A stretch of DNA of 64,000 nt from Mycobacterium sp. IS-1590 (GTDB lineage: Bacteria; Actinomycetota; Actinomycetes; Mycobacteriales; Mycobacteriaceae): the NCBI RefSeq assembly GCF_001500025.1, contig NZ_LQIW01000015.1, forward strand, positions 1-64,000, read 5' to 3'. Positions 1 through 10,138 of the stretch are shown here, piece after piece (position 1 is the first letter of the stretch; each line of letters begins with the position of its first letter). A program made the position numbers and the translations under genes. The notes under the pieces were generated by a model. It searched no databases. It was not told the DNA's origin and saw only the letters and a program-made list of their open reading frames with translations.

Positions 1-1763
1 CCGCCGCGTCCGGTCCCGCCGCCCCGGCTGGACGACTGAGATGCGGTGTACGCGCCGATCGACGACGCCAACGCGGACTCGAAGCTGTCGAAATCCGCCC
101 CGCTGGAGCCGCCGACCAGTCCCACCCCCCCGTACGTAGTCGAGTTGTACCAATCCGGTTGTGGCGCAGCCGTTCCCATCGTCGTCTCATACTTCTTGGC
201 CCACAGGGCCGCAGCACCCGCGGCGACCGCGTACGGAACGTACGCCGAGTAGAGGTCTTTTCGGGCGCCGAAGTCGAAACGCGCCTCGGCCGAATCGGTG
301 GTCAGCATGCGATGGAAACCTCCTGCGCGCGACCAGAGTTCGCGACCTGCCTCGGTACGCCTGGTGCCCACGCCCGCTGCCCACGAGCCGATCGACAGCA
401 GGAAGAACGCCGCGAACGGCAACGCCCACATCGTGGTCGGGAACAGCCAGCGGAAAACGGCGCACAGCATGAGCACGAACGCGATCGCGTTCGCAGTGCG
501 CAGCCAGAGTTCCTTGCGCCGTTTGACGAGAAGCTTGTTGTCGAAGGCCCAGTTCTGAACGGCCTTGGTCAGATCGGTCTTGGCTTTGTTGAGCTTCTGC
601 CCCGACTTCACGGTCTTCTTCGCTTCGAACTCCCCGCCGGGATGCAAGACCTTCAGCACCGAACCGACCGTCACACTGACCGGGTCCACGTCGACCCAGG
701 CCCTGTGCTCGGCGATGCCGCGGATCCGCCAATGCTGCTCGCTGACCTGGCGCAGTTCGATCAGGTTCCGCTCGGCGAGGTAGAACAGCGTCGCGGTCAG
801 GGCTTGTTTGGGCACCGCCTCGGTCCGGATGAACTCGGTCTGCACGGGGCCGAGCCCCTCCGGCGGCGCGTACTGCAGCGGGAAACCCGGCGACGGTTCG
901 ACCGTGCTGCGGTACCACAGCAGCCCGGCCACACCGGCCGCCAAGGTCAGCGCCGCGACCCACAGCACTCCGGTCAGCGACCGTCCCAGCACGCGGTCCC
1001 AGTCGTGAGTCCATGGCAGTTCGGTGCGCGGCGGGGTCGGGACGTCGACACTCGCGCGCACCGTCACCGGCGTGCGCGGCGGAAGGTTCCGCGCCGCGAA
1101 GGTCACCCGGTTCCCCGTCGTCGTCAGGTTCAGGCAAGGCCCGCCGACGCCGTACCCGACCGAACATTGCACGCGGGGAACGTCTCCGGGCAGCCGGATC
1201 GAGATGTCGGCGCGCTGGATCCGGTTGTTCCAGGCCGGTGCGATCACGTTCCAGAAGAACACCGACCCGGTTGCGGCAGGCTCGCCGGACGATGTGGCGA
1301 ATCTGCGGTCGGCGCCGGTGTCTCCGGGATCGAGGACACCGTCGATGGAGTAGCGGATCTCGTAGACGTGCTCGCCGTAGCTCAGGTAGCTGTCGGGATC
1401 GCCGATCTTGGCTACCCGGAACCGTTCACCGCTTTCCCACAGCATCTCGTAGGGCGCCGGATCGCCGTCGAGAAGGATCGATTCGATCTGCGGCACCTGA
1501 CGTACGTGAGGGCTGTTGGGATTGGTGACGTCCCAGTACCGGAAGATGCCGTGCCTGCTGGTGGGAAAATCCGCCGTGATGGTCTCCACGGCCTCGAGTC
1601 GCCCGTCCTCGTCGACGACGAGGTTCACGTCGTAGTCGGTGATGACGACGGGGTCGTCGGCGGGGGCGGCCTCCGAACCACCGCCACCGCTGAACACCAC
1701 GGGCCAGAGCACCGCAAATGCCAGCACCAGCAACGTGATCGACCACGCGAACAGCCGGCGCAT
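1..1763 (-). CDS. DUF2207 family membrane protein (C-terminus beyond window)
   Basis: The reading frame runs from ATG at 1763 off the left edge, so about 587 residues are visible and the C-terminus is missing. A consensus AGGAGG lies just upstream of the ATG. The N-terminus is a signal-anchor (about residues 5-25), followed by an extracytoplasmic beta-rich region with the VVDEDGRLEAVETITADFP type opening of DUF2207. One membrane segment follows near residue 275, then a cytoplasmic-type region and two more segments near 430-460. The visible end is rich in Gly and Ser, as in many members. Function is unknown; the family is called predicted membrane protein. It is transcribed in the same direction as priA, 37 bp downstream of it. 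Confidence 0.8.
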   Translation of the reverse strand, partial: MRRLFAWSITLLVLAFAVLWPVVFSGGGGSEAAPADDPVVITDYDVNLVVDEDGRLEAVETITADFPTSRHGIFRYWDVTNPNSPHVRQVPQIESILLDGDPAPYEMLWESGERFRVAKIGDPDSYLSYGEHVYEIRYSIDGVLDPGDTGADRRFATSSGEPAATGSVFFWNVIAPAWNNRIQRADISIRLPGDVPRVQCSVGYGVGGPCLNLTTTGNRVTFAARNLPPRTPVTVRASVDVPTPPRTELPWTHDWDRVLGRSLTGVLWVAALTLAAGVAGLLWYRSTVEPSPGFPLQYAPPEGLGPVQTEFIRTEAVPKQALTATLFYLAERNLIELRQVSEQHWRIRGIAEHRAWVDVDPVSVTVGSVLKVLHPGGEFEAKKTVKSGQKLNKAKTDLTKAVQNWAFDNKLLVKRRKELWLRTANAIAFVLMLCAVFRWLFPTTMWALPFAAFFLLSIGSWAAGVGTRRTEAGRELWSRAGGFHRMLTTDSAEARFDFGARKDLYSAYVPYAVAAGAAALWAKKYETTMGTAAPQPDWYNSTTYGGVGLVGGSSGADFDSFESALASSIGAYTASQSSSRGGGTGRG

Positions 1764-1800
1764 GCGAACCTCCTGTTGCCTGCGACGCCAGGTTTCCGGT

Positions 1801-3828
1801 TCACCCTATGTGCAAAGGATCGATTTGGACGCGAACCGGCTGTTGGTCGTGACGTGCGCTGAGCACCGCGGTGGCCCGGCGCAGGGCCGAGGACAGGGCC
1901 AGCCCGGTGTCGCGCGGAACCCGCAGCAGCATCCGGATCACCGTCGTGTCGGGGGCCAGTCCCGGCGGCCGGCGCGCGCCGATCGGCAGATCGACCGGGC
2001 CGAGTTGTTCGGTGCCCTCGGGTGTATCGGCGGTGTCGAGCAACGCGTGCACCGCCTCGGGCGGCCCGTCCACCGCGGCCATGTGCACAGCGGGCGGCAG
2101 GCCGACTTCAGCGCGCGCGTTGAGCTCGGCATCGGCGTGACCGACGGGGTCCCAACGGATCAGCGCCTGCACGGTGGGTATCGCGGACTCGGCCACCACC
2201 GCGATCACCCCGCCATCGCCGCGGCTACGGACCAGCGCGCCCGCGGCCATCCACCGGCGCAGGGTGTCCTCGGCCGCCCGCAGATCCTGCCGGCCGAGCA
2301 GCGCCCAGCTGTCCAGCATCAGCGCGGCGCCGTAGCCGCCCGCCGCCACCGGTTCGGCACCGGGCGTGGCGACGACGACCGCCGGCTGCGGCGGCACCTC
2401 TGCGACCATGGCGTCACCGCCGGATGTGATGACCGTCGTGCCCGGAAACGCCTTGCCGAGTTCCTCTGCGGTGCGTCGGGCCCCGACGACGACCGCGCGC
2501 ACCGCATCCGAGCCACACCGCACGCAGCGCAACGAGGGGTGGGCGCGCCCGCACCACCGGCACTCCGCGCCCGCGGCGTCGCGGTCGGGTAGCGACAAGG
2601 GCCCGGTGCAGTTGCGGCACCGGGCGATGGTCCGGCAGCGCGCGCACGCGAGCGCGGGCACGTATCCGCGGCGCGGCACCTGCACCAGCACCGGCGCGCC
2701 GGACTGCAGCGCCTTGCGCGCGGCCTGCAGCGCCATCGACGGAAGTCGGGCCGACCGCGCGACCGGGTCGCGTTCCTGTTCGAAACCGCTGTCGTCGAGG
2801 GCGACGACGCGCGGTGCGGCCGCCCGCACCGCCGGCCGCAGCGCCACCAGGTCGTGCGCCCAGCCGCTGCGCACCAGCGCCTGAGCCTCCGGGGTCCTGG
2901 CGAATCCGCCGATCAGCGCGGCGCAGCGCAGCTGATGTGCCCGCAGCATCGCCACCTCGCGCGCATGCGGGTACGGCGCACGGGGTTCGGCGAGCGTGTC
3001 GTCGCCGTCGTCCCACACCATCACCAGACCGAGGTCGGCGACGGGTGCGAACACCGCGCTGCGGGTGCCGATGACGAGCCGGGCGCTACCGCGCAGCACC
3101 GACAACCAACGCCGATAGCGTTGCGCGGGGCCGAGTCCCGCCGACAACGCCACCACCACGTCCTCGTCGAGGAGGCCGAGCGCGGCGGCGTGCACCGCAT
3201 CGATGTCGCGCTGATCCGGCACGATCACCAGCACACCGCGGCCCGCGTTCACCATCACCGCCGCGGCCTCGGCCAGCCGCTTCGGCCACGCTTCTGTGGG
3301 CAGCGCCTGCCAGACCGCGCGGGCGGCGCGTCCGCCCGCCACGGCCGCGAGGAACTGTTCACCGCGGCCGTAGGCGTTCCAGGCCGTGGTGTCGACGGCA
3401 CATGGCTCGGCTGACGTGGGCTGCGGTGGGTCCTGTTTCTCGACCCGGGCGTGCCGCGGCGGGACCGCCAGCCGCAGGACGTCGGCGCGGGTGCCGGCGT
3501 AGCGGGCCGCGACGGCGTCGGCCAGTCGACGGATCTCGGGTGTCAGCACCGGCTCGGGCGAAACCACCCGGTCGAGCCAGCCGAGCTTGCCGACGTGGTC
3601 GGTGTCGGACCGCCTCTCCAGGATGAACGCGTCGACCAGGCGGCCGTGAAACCGCACCCGGACCCGGACGCCGGGTTGCGCGTCGTCGGACTGCTCGGCC
3701 GCGACGAGGTAGTCGAACTCGCGGTCGAGGTGCGGAACGGTCAGCATCGGCAGCACACGCGCGACCGGCTCGTGCTCGGCAGGTTGTCTGGTGGCGCCCG
3801 GGCGGGCCGGGCTCTCGGGTCCCGTCAC
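1801..3828 (-). CDS. priA: Primosomal protein N' PriA, helicase motifs degenerate
   Basis: Replication-restart protein of 675 residues. The start is GTG at 3828, sharing GTGA with the stop of the upstream lysoplasmalogenase gene, so the two are translationally coupled. The N-terminal 3'-end-binding domain is recognisable ([21 protein letters not shown]). The zinc-binding region at about residues 390-437 keeps its paired cysteines (CARC, CRNC, CRWC, CVRCG). Where family helicases have a GxxGSGKT Walker A motif this protein reads [12 protein letters not shown], and the DEEH box is replaced by VWDDGDD. It is therefore probably not an ATP-driven helicase, as already noted for mycobacterial PriA. 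It may act as a DNA- and partner-binding scaffold in restart. Confidence 0.93.
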   Translation of the reverse strand: MTGPESPARPGATRQPAEHEPVARVLPMLTVPHLDREFDYLVAAEQSDDAQPGVRVRVRFHGRLVDAFILERRSDTDHVGKLGWLDRVVSPEPVLTPEIRRLADAVAARYAGTRADVLRLAVPPRHARVEKQDPPQPTSAEPCAVDTTAWNAYGRGEQFLAAVAGGRAARAVWQALPTEAWPKRLAEAAAVMVNAGRGVLVIVPDQRDIDAVHAAALGLLDEDVVVALSAGLGPAQRYRRWLSVLRGSARLVIGTRSAVFAPVADLGLVMVWDDGDDTLAEPRAPYPHAREVAMLRAHQLRCAALIGGFARTPEAQALVRSGWAHDLVALRPAVRAAAPRVVALDDSGFEQERDPVARSARLPSMALQAARKALQSGAPVLVQVPRRGYVPALACARCRTIARCRNCTGPLSLPDRDAAGAECRWCGRAHPSLRCVRCGSDAVRAVVVGARRTAEELGKAFPGTTVITSGGDAMVAEVPPQPAVVVATPGAEPVAAGGYGAALMLDSWALLGRQDLRAAEDTLRRWMAAGALVRSRGDGGVIAVVAESAIPTVQALIRWDPVGHADAELNARAEVGLPPAVHMAAVDGPPEAVHALLDTADTPEGTEQLGPVDLPIGARRPPGLAPDTTVIRMLLRVPRDTGLALSSALRRATAVLSARHDQQPVRVQIDPLHIG

Positions 3829-4547
3829 GCAGGATTGGTAGCAGAGGGCACCGACGTCCTGCCGAAGAAGAAGCCGGCGGTGATGAGCAACAGCGAGGTC
3901 GCATACACCCACCAGATCGGCACCGCCAGGGCTTCGGTGCCCAGCACGAACTTGCCGATCCCGATCATCGCGTCCGACACCGCGAAACACACGGCGCCCA
4001 GGGCGGTCCACGGCGTGGGCAGCCGGGCCATGAGCGCGGCACACACCATCGCGCCGAGCACCGCGATGTAGAGCGTCACCGGAACAGCCATGCCCTCGGC
4101 GATGAGCGTCGGCCAGAACCACACCAGCAGGGCCAGGCAGGCCGCGACCGTCACCGCCGCGGCGGCCAGCCTCGGACCGGAGCGGGCGACCAACGGCCAC
4201 AGCGCACCCAGGAAGCACAGATGGGCGACGAGGAAGGCGGCCAGCCCGAGCACGAACGACGGCTCCCACCACGGCAGCGCCAACAGGAAGTCGCCCGCCG
4301 CCGAGAACAACAGCGCAACCACCAACCAGCGTCGTTCCCGCGCGACCGGATGTGTCAATGCGGCCGCGGCGAGCAGCACCGCAGCAGCGGCCTTGACCGC
4401 GGGCTGCAACGCGAACTGACCGGTGAGCTCGGCACCGGCGGGCAGCCGGACCGCGGTGGCGATCAAAAATCCCCCGTAGCAGGCCGCCACGACCGCGGCG
4501 GCCACCCACAGAAATCGGGTCCGCCGGTGAACGTACGGTGTCCCCAT
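3825..4547 (-). CDS. Lysoplasmalogenase (YhhN/TMEM86 family)
   Basis: A 240-residue, very hydrophobic protein with about eight predicted membrane helices and the YhhN-type features [12 protein letters not shown] near residue 75 and [13 protein letters not shown] near residue 185. Characterised members hydrolyse the vinyl-ether bond of lysoplasmalogen. Since mycobacterial plasmalogens are uncertain, the substrate here is only inferred. It resembles Rv1401, which also adjoins priA. The start chosen is ATG at 4547. That codon overlaps, in the same CATG, the ATG of the divergent esterase, and no strong Shine-Dalgarno is visible, so leaderless translation is plausible. The 3' end overlaps priA by 4 bp. 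Confidence 0.85.
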   Translation of the reverse strand: MGTPYVHRRTRFLWVAAAVVAACYGGFLIATAVRLPAGAELTGQFALQPAVKAAAAVLLAAAALTHPVARERRWLVVALLFSAAGDFLLALPWWEPSFVLGLAAFLVAHLCFLGALWPLVARSGPRLAAAAVTVAACLALLVWFWPTLIAEGMAVPVTLYIAVLGAMVCAALMARLPTPWTALGAVCFAVSDAMIGIGKFVLGTEALAVPIWWVYATSLLLITAGFFFGRTSVPSATNPA

Positions 4548-5535
4548 GTCAGTCCCTGAGGTAGGGCCGGCCAGCCCGGAACCCATCGACGCCATTCTGC
4601 TGAAGGTACTGCAGGCGGTTCCGTTCCAGTTGACAACCGACGGCGGCGCACGGGCCGCGCGTGACCGGTTCAACGCGCTTCCGCGGGTCGAAATCCTCCC
4701 CGAGGTGCGCGCCCAGGACCGCACGGTCGACGGGCCCGGTGGGCCGATCCCGGTCCGGGTGTACCGGCCGCCGACGGTGACCGATGCGCTCGCCCCCGTG
4801 GTGGTGTTCTTCCACGGCGGCGGCTGGTCCGTCGGCGACCTCGACAGCTACGACGGCACGGCGCGCCGTCACGCGGCCGACGCCGAGGCCGTGGTGATCT
4901 CCGTCGACTACCGGCTGGCGCCCGAACACCCCTACCCCGCCGCCGTCGACGATGTGTGGGCGGTGACGCAGTGGGTCGCCGCGAGTGCGCACGAACTGGG
5001 CGTGGACGCAAGCCGGCTCGCGGTCGCCGGCGACTCGGCGGGCGGCAATCTGGCCGCGGTGGTGGCACAGCTGGCGCGCGACGCGGGCGGCCCGGAGATT
5101 CGCTTTCAGCTGCTGTGGTATCCGGCGACGACGTGGGACACCTCGTTGCCGTCGTTCGCCGAGAACGCCGACGCACCGATCCTGAATCTTGATGCGGTGG
5201 GCGGCTTTTCGCGGTGGTACGTCGGCGACCTGGATTTGTCGGACATGCCCGCGACGCTGGCGCCCGCACGTGCCGCGGACCTGACCGGCCTGCCGCCCGC
5301 CTACATCGCCGTCGCGGGTCATGACCCGTTGCGTGACGACGGCGCCCGCTACGCGGAGTTGCTTTCGGACGCCGGGGTTCCCGTCGAACTGCACAACGCC
5401 GCAACCCTGGTGCACGGCTACCTCGGTTATGCCGGGGTGGTGCCCGCCGCGACAGAGGCCACCGAACGGGGGTTGCGGGCCCTGCGCACCGCGTTGCATC
5501 CGGTATCGCAACGGCTGAACGACGGGGTACCGTGA
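4546..5535 (+). CDS. Alpha/beta-hydrolase esterase, hormone-sensitive-lipase family (LipH/LipI-like)
   Basis: A 329-residue cytoplasmic carboxylesterase. It has the HSL-family oxyanion motif HGGGW at residues 90-94 and the nucleophile elbow GDSAGG with Ser164. The likely catalytic acid is Asp260 in HDPLRDDG and the likely base His290 in VHGYLG. Spacing and length match bacterial HSL-type lipases and esterases such as M. tuberculosis LipH and LipI, which cleave short- to medium-chain acyl esters. The ATG at 4546 has no good Shine-Dalgarno and overlaps the start codon of the divergent lysoplasmalogenase. Eight bases after the stop, a GTG opens the alternative start of the monooxygenase gene, so the pair is probably co-transcribed. 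Confidence 0.92.
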   Translation: MSVPEVGPASPEPIDAILLKVLQAVPFQLTTDGGARAARDRFNALPRVEILPEVRAQDRTVDGPGGPIPVRVYRPPTVTDALAPVVVFFHGGGWSVGDLDSYDGTARRHAADAEAVVISVDYRLAPEHPYPAAVDDVWAVTQWVAASAHELGVDASRLAVAGDSAGGNLAAVVAQLARDAGGPEIRFQLLWYPATTWDTSLPSFAENADAPILNLDAVGGFSRWYVGDLDLSDMPATLAPARAADLTGLPPAYIAVAGHDPLRDDGARYAELLSDAGVPVELHNAATLVHGYLGYAGVVPAATEATERGLRALRTALHPVSQRLNDGVP

Positions 5536-5563
5536 GCGAGATGTGAGCGACACGGGAGGCCCT

Positions 5564-7045
5564 ATGACAGTGCCCGATCACGACACCATCATCGTCGGTG
5601 CCGGCTTCTCCGGTATCGGCGCCGGGATCAGCCTCGACAAGGCCGGTCTCGGCGACTATCTGATCATCGAAGCCGGCGACGGCCCCGGCGGGACGTGGTA
5701 CTGGAACACGTATCCCGGTATCGCCGTTGATATTCCGTCGTTCTCCTACCAGTTCTCCTTCGAGCAGAGTCCCGAATGGACCCGCACCTACGCACCCGGG
5801 CACGAACTGCGCGCCTACGCCGAGCACTGCGTCGACAAGTACCGCCTGCGTCCCAAGATCCGGTTCAACACCAAGGTGCTCGGCGCGGTCTTCGACGACG
5901 GGCAGAGCCTGTGGCGAATCGAACTCGACTCCGGCGACGTCGTCACGGCGCGGTTCCTGATCAATGCGTGTGGGGTGCTGATCACGCCGAAACTGCCCGA
6001 CATCGACGGGGTCGACTCGTTCGCCGGAGTGACCATGCACACCGCGCGCTGGGACCACTCGCAGGACCTCGCGGGCAAGCGCGTCGCGGTCATCGGCACC
6101 GGTGCCTCCGCGGTGCAGGTGATTCCGGAGATCGCTCCGATCGTCAAGCAGCTCACCGTCTTTCAGCGCACCCCGATCTGGTGTTTCCCGAAATTCGACG
6201 TGCCGCTGTCGTCGACGGCGCGGCGGATGATGCGGCTGCCCGGCGGCCATGTGGTGCAGCGTCTGCTGAGCCAGGCGTATGTCGAGCTCACCTTCACGCT
6301 GCCCGCGCAGTACTTCACCATCAACCCGATGGCGAAGAACATGTCGAAGGTCGGCAAGGCGTATCTGCGCAAGGAGGTCGGCGACCCGGAGGTCCGCGAC
6401 AAGCTCACGCCGCGCTACGCCGTCGGGTGTAAGCGGCCCGGCTTCCACAACACCTACCTGTCGACGTACAACCGGGACAACGTCGAGTTGGTGACCGAGC
6501 CGATCGACAAGATCACCGGTTCGGGTGTGGCCACCGTCGACGGCGCGACCCGCGATGTGGACGTGCTGATCCTCGCCACCGGTTTCAAGGTGATGGACGC
6601 CGAGGACATGCCGACCTATCCGGTCACCGGTTCGCGCGGTCGGTCGTGGAGCCAGCACTGGCAGGAGAACCGCCTGCAGGCCTACGAGGGTGTGAGCGTG
6701 CCGGGTTTCCCGAACTTCTTCACCGTGTTCGGGCCGTACGGTTACGTCGGATCGTCGTACTTCGCGCTCATCGAGACGCAGACGCATCACATCGTCCGCT
6801 GCCTCAAGCACGCCCGGCGGAAGGGGGCCCGCCGCGTGGAGGTGACGCAGGAAGCCAACGACCGCTACTTCGACGAGATGATGCGCAAGCGCCACCGCCA
6901 GATCTTCTGGCAGGAGAGCTGCCAGCGGGCCAACAGCTACTACTTCGACAAGAACGGCGACGCCCCGCTGCGCCCGACCACGACGCTGGAGGCGTACTGG
7001 CGCAGCCGCCGCTTCCCGCTACGGGATTACGCGTTCAGCCCCTGA
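5564..7045 (+). CDS. Baeyer-Villiger-type flavin monooxygenase
   Basis: A 493-residue class B FAD/NADPH monooxygenase resembling Rv1393c. It has an N-terminal FAD-binding GAGFSGIG motif and GGTWYWNTYPG. The Baeyer-Villiger fingerprint FxGxxxHxxxW is seen as FAGVTMHTARW, followed directly by the NADPH-site motif VIGTGASAVQ. The expected reaction is O2-dependent insertion of oxygen into a ketone; the substrate cannot be read from sequence. ATG at 5564 follows GGGAGG by only four bases. An in-frame GTG at 5543 would add seven residues. With the preceding esterase it could form a ketone-to-ester-to-acid route, but that link is inference from adjacency. Confidence 0.93.
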   Translation: MTVPDHDTIIVGAGFSGIGAGISLDKAGLGDYLIIEAGDGPGGTWYWNTYPGIAVDIPSFSYQFSFEQSPEWTRTYAPGHELRAYAEHCVDKYRLRPKIRFNTKVLGAVFDDGQSLWRIELDSGDVVTARFLINACGVLITPKLPDIDGVDSFAGVTMHTARWDHSQDLAGKRVAVIGTGASAVQVIPEIAPIVKQLTVFQRTPIWCFPKFDVPLSSTARRMMRLPGGHVVQRLLSQAYVELTFTLPAQYFTINPMAKNMSKVGKAYLRKEVGDPEVRDKLTPRYAVGCKRPGFHNTYLSTYNRDNVELVTEPIDKITGSGVATVDGATRDVDVLILATGFKVMDAEDMPTYPVTGSRGRSWSQHWQENRLQAYEGVSVPGFPNFFTVFGPYGYVGSSYFALIETQTHHIVRCLKHARRKGARRVEVTQEANDRYFDEMMRKRHRQIFWQESCQRANSYYFDKNGDAPLRPTTTLEAYWRSRRFPLRDYAFSP

Positions 7046-7056
7046 GTGAGATCGGC

Positions 7057-7119
7057 GCCGAGACTACGGTTTCTGACGGAATTTGCCCGAAATCGATCAG
7101 AAAGCGCAGTCTCGACGGC
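7057..7119. terminator. Imperfect inverted repeat between convergent genes, probable bidirectional terminator
   Basis: Arms at 7057-7077 (GCCGAGACTACGGTTTCTGAC) and 7097-7119 are complementary over about 20 positions with a few mismatches. The 19-base loop itself contains partly complementary TTTGCCCGAAAT. It fills the 85 bp gap between the monooxygenase stop and the metK stop. There is no uridine tract, so it may end transcription as a mycobacterial hairpin-only terminator, or be a small dispersed repeat, or both. Confidence 0.6.
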
Positions 7120-7130
7120 AGCGATCGTCG

Positions 7131-8339
7131 TCAGACGGAAGCCTTGAGCTCGTCGACCTTGTTCAGCTGCTCCCAGGGCAGCTCGACGTCGGTGCGGCCG
7201 AAGTGGCCGTACGCGGCGGTCTGCGCATAGATCGGGCGCAGCAGGTCGAGATCGCGCACGATCGCGCCTGGGCGCAGGTCGAACACCGAGGTGATCGCCT
7301 TCTCGATGCGGCCCGGATCGACCGACTCGCTGCCGAAGGTCTCGACGAACAGACCCACCGGCGCGGCCTTGCCGATCGCGTAGGCCACCTGGACCTCGAC
7401 GCGCTCGGCCAGACCCGCTGCGACGACGTTCTTCGCCACCCAGCGCATCGCGTAGGCCGCCGAGCGGTCCACCTTGGACGGATCCTTGCCCGAGAACGCA
7501 CCGCCGCCGTGACGGGCCCAGCCGCCGTAGGTGTCGACGATGATCTTGCGGCCCGTCAGCCCCGCGTCACCCATGGGGCCGCCGAGCACGAACTTGCCCG
7601 TCGGGTTCACCAGCAGGCGGAAGTCGGAGGTGTCCATCGAGTCGTGGTTCAGGTCGGCCAGCACGGTGTTGACGACCTTCTCGCGGATGTCCGGCGTCAG
7701 CGTCCCCTCGAGGTCAATACCCGCCGCGTGCTGCGTCGACAGCACGACCGTGTCGAGGCGCACCGGGATGGTGCCGTCGTACTGCACCGTGACCTGGGTC
7801 TTGCCGTCGGGGCGCAGGTAGTCGAGCACGCCGCTCTTGCGGACCTCGGTCAGCCGGCGTGACAGCCGGTGCGCGAGCGCGATCGGCAGCGGCATCAGCT
7901 CGGGCGTGTCCTTGATCGCATAGCCGAACATCAGGCCCTGGTCGCCCGCGCCCTGCAGGTCCAGCGGGTCGCCGGCGCCCTCGACGCGGGTCTCGTGCGC
8001 GGTGTCGACGCCCTGGGCAATGTCCGGCGACTGCCGGCCGATGCCGATGTTGACGCCGCAGGTCTCACCGTCGAAGCCCTTCTCCGATGAGTCGTAGCCG
8101 ATCTCGAGGATGCGTTCGCGCACCGTGGTGGCGATATCGGCGAAAGCCTCCTTGGCCGCCGTCGTCACCTCACCGACGACATGCACCTGCCCCGTGGTGA
8201 CCAGTGTCTCCACGGCGACCCGCGACTTGGGATCACCCGCGAGCAAAGCGTCGAGCACCGAGTCGCTGATCGCGTCGCAGATCTTGTCGGGATGGCCCTC
8301 GGTGACCGACTCACTGGTGAACAGCCGAGCTTGACTCAC
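7131..8339 (-). CDS. metK: S-adenosylmethionine synthase
   Basis: A 402-residue methionine adenosyltransferase forming SAM from ATP and methionine. The N-terminal [20 protein letters not shown] carries the catalytic His16 and Mg-binding residues. [12 protein letters not shown] and the glycine-rich [19 protein letters not shown] loop are intact. The GTG start at 8339 is preceded by GGAAGGA. The gene is separated from upstream coaBC by 126 bp, which shows no SAM-box-like structure that I can recognise. The order metK-coaBC-rpoZ-gmk-mihF matches mycobacteria. Confidence 0.98.
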   Translation of the reverse strand: MSQARLFTSESVTEGHPDKICDAISDSVLDALLAGDPKSRVAVETLVTTGQVHVVGEVTTAAKEAFADIATTVRERILEIGYDSSEKGFDGETCGVNIGIGRQSPDIAQGVDTAHETRVEGAGDPLDLQGAGDQGLMFGYAIKDTPELMPLPIALAHRLSRRLTEVRKSGVLDYLRPDGKTQVTVQYDGTIPVRLDTVVLSTQHAAGIDLEGTLTPDIREKVVNTVLADLNHDSMDTSDFRLLVNPTGKFVLGGPMGDAGLTGRKIIVDTYGGWARHGGGAFSGKDPSKVDRSAAYAMRWVAKNVVAAGLAERVEVQVAYAIGKAAPVGLFVETFGSESVDPGRIEKAITSVFDLRPGAIVRDLDLLRPIYAQTAAYGHFGRTDVELPWEQLNKVDELKASV

Positions 8340-8465
8340 AGTGTGGATCCTTCCGCTCTCATGTCGAGATAGTTAGTACATCAAGTTATAGGTGTGCCCT
8401 GTTGCACCCAAGCCTGTGCTTGCCTTGCGCGCAAGCATTTCACGCAGCCGGATGCGTGATCCGCG

Positions 8466-9716
8466 CTACCCGCTGCCGCTGTGCAGGAAGGCCACGATCG
8501 CGTCCACGATACGGCTGGCCATCAGCGTTTTCGAACCGTGCTCCAGCGCGGACTCCGTGCCGTCGGCCGCGAGCAGCCATCCGTCGTTGTTGTCCACTTC
8601 GAACGCCCGATTCTCGCCCACCGCGTTGACGACGAGCAAATCGCATCCCTTGCGCTGCAGCTTCGCGCGAGCGTGGTGAAGCACATCGCCGTTCGCGTCG
8701 CCGGTCTCGGCAGCGAACCCCACGATGGCCCGCATATTCGGCAGCTGTCCGTCGGCCCGGGCCCGCACGGCACCCGCCAGCACGTCCTCGGTGCGGGTCA
8801 GTTCGATGACCGGCGCGGCGGCGTCCGGATCGGCGGACTTCTTGATCTTGCTGGTCTCCATCTGCGTGGGCCGGAAATCGGCCACCGCGGCGGCCATCAC
8901 CAGCACGTGCGCGTCCGGTGCGTGCTTGGATACGGCGTCCTTGAGTTGGGCGGCCGAGCCGATGTGCACGACGTCGACGCCTGCCGGGTCGATCAGGCCG
9001 GCGGTGTTGCCGGCGATCAACGTGACGTCGGCGCCGCGCTGGGCCATCACCCGGGCCATCGCATACCCCTGCTTGCCTGAGCTGCGATTGCCGATGAACC
9101 GCACCGGATCGATCGGCTCGCGAGTCCCGCCCGCGGAGACCAGGACTTTGACGCCGGCCAGGTCGTAGGGCAGCGCGTCGGGTCGGGTCAGCAGGAGTTG
9201 GGCCAGCGTGCTGATCTCCTCGGCTTCGGGCAGACGGCCAGCGCCGCTGTCGGCTCCGGTCAACCGGCCCGATGCGGGTTCGAGGACAACGGCGCCGCGC
9301 CGACGCAGCGTGGCGACGTTCTCCACGGTCGCCGGGTGAAACCACATCTCGGTGTGCATGGCCGGGGCGAACAGCACCGGGCAGCGGGCCGTCAGCAGCG
9401 TCGCGGTCAGCAGGTCGTCCGCGCGGCCCGCGACCGCACGCGCCAGGAGATCCGCGGTAGCGGGCGCGACGACGACGAGATCGGCTTCCTGACCGAAGCG
9501 GACGTGCGGCACCTCGTGGACGTCGTCCCAGACGCCGGTGTGCACGGAATGACCCGAGAGGGCCTCGAAGGTGGCGGCACCGACGAACCGCAGGGCGGAC
9601 TCGGTGGGGACGACGCGGACATCGTGTCCGGCCTCGGTGAGCTGTCTGACCACGGTGGCCGCCTTGTAGGCGGCGATACCACCGGCGACGCCGACGATGA
9701 TCCGCTTGGGCTCCAT
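8466..9716 (-). CDS. coaBC: Bifunctional phosphopantothenoylcysteine decarboxylase/synthetase
   Basis: A 416-residue coenzyme A biosynthesis enzyme. The N-terminal CoaC half binds FMN and decarboxylates phosphopantothenoylcysteine. It begins RIIVGVAGGIAAYK and has the catalytic His in SGHSVHTG and a PAMHTEMW motif (His where many homologues have Asn). The C-terminal CoaB half (from about residue 185, SAGGTREPIDPVRFIGNRSSGKQG) joins cysteine to phosphopantothenate using CTP. It includes the lysine-rich SKIKKSAD loop. The ATG at 9716 follows GGGGAG. The gene lies 31 bp downstream of rpoZ and is probably in its operon. Confidence 0.97.
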   Translation of the reverse strand: MEPKRIIVGVAGGIAAYKAATVVRQLTEAGHDVRVVPTESALRFVGAATFEALSGHSVHTGVWDDVHEVPHVRFGQEADLVVVAPATADLLARAVAGRADDLLTATLLTARCPVLFAPAMHTEMWFHPATVENVATLRRRGAVVLEPASGRLTGADSGAGRLPEAEEISTLAQLLLTRPDALPYDLAGVKVLVSAGGTREPIDPVRFIGNRSSGKQGYAMARVMAQRGADVTLIAGNTAGLIDPAGVDVVHIGSAAQLKDAVSKHAPDAHVLVMAAAVADFRPTQMETSKIKKSADPDAAAPVIELTRTEDVLAGAVRARADGQLPNMRAIVGFAAETGDANGDVLHHARAKLQRKGCDLLVVNAVGENRAFEVDNNDGWLLAADGTESALEHGSKTLMASRIVDAIVAFLHSGSG

Positions 9717-9747
9717 GGCGGCCGCTCCCCTACGCCTCGCGGTGTTG

Positions 9748-10065
9748 CTACTCGCCTTCGGTGTGCTCGAGCAGGTCCGCGTGGATCTCGCGCAACGCGA
9801 TCGACAGCGGCTTCTCCTGCAGGCCCGGCTCGACCAACGGGCCGACGTACTCGAGGATGCCGTCGCCGAGCTGGTTGTAGTAGTCGTTGATCTGGCGGGC
9901 GCGCTTGGCGGCATAGATCACCAGCGCATACTTGCTCGACGCGCGATCCAGCAGCTCGTCGATGGGCGGGTTGGTGATGCCCAACGGCGTGTCGTAGGCA
10001 CTGGCGGCGGACCTGTCGAAGTCGTCCACAGCTGCCAGCTGCGTGTCGGCGTGCGGGGTGCTCAC
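9748..10065 (-). CDS. rpoZ: RNA polymerase omega subunit
   Basis: A 105-residue omega subunit that helps assemble RNA polymerase by clamping beta-prime. The omega core is clear: [30 protein letters not shown], followed by the actinobacterial C-terminal tail [18 protein letters not shown]. The start is GTG at 10065, and no longer frame is sensible. It sits between gmk (73 bp upstream) and coaBC (31 bp downstream), the usual actinobacterial order. Confidence 0.97.
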   Translation of the reverse strand: MSTPHADTQLAAVDDFDRSAASAYDTPLGITNPPIDELLDRASSKYALVIYAAKRARQINDYYNQLGDGILEYVGPLVEPGLQEKPLSIALREIHADLLEHTEGE

Positions 10066-10138
10066 GAAAAATTCTCCTGGCGGTTTTAGCTGAATGCGAG
10101 ATAGCTGTCGGGCCTGCGGCGCCGTCTCCGGCGCGTAC

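Noticed and set aside
159..1862. Plus-strand 567-codon frame at the left end
   Set aside because: Antisense to the DUF2207 gene, which has a signal anchor, a perfect Shine-Dalgarno and family features.
4670..6895. Minus-strand 741-codon frame opposite the esterase and monooxygenase
   Set aside because: Low-complexity Arg/Pro/His-rich shadow of two well-supported plus-strand genes.
8340..8465. Possible SAM riboswitch upstream of metK
   Set aside because: No SAM-I/II/IV-like paired core could be traced in the 126 bp.
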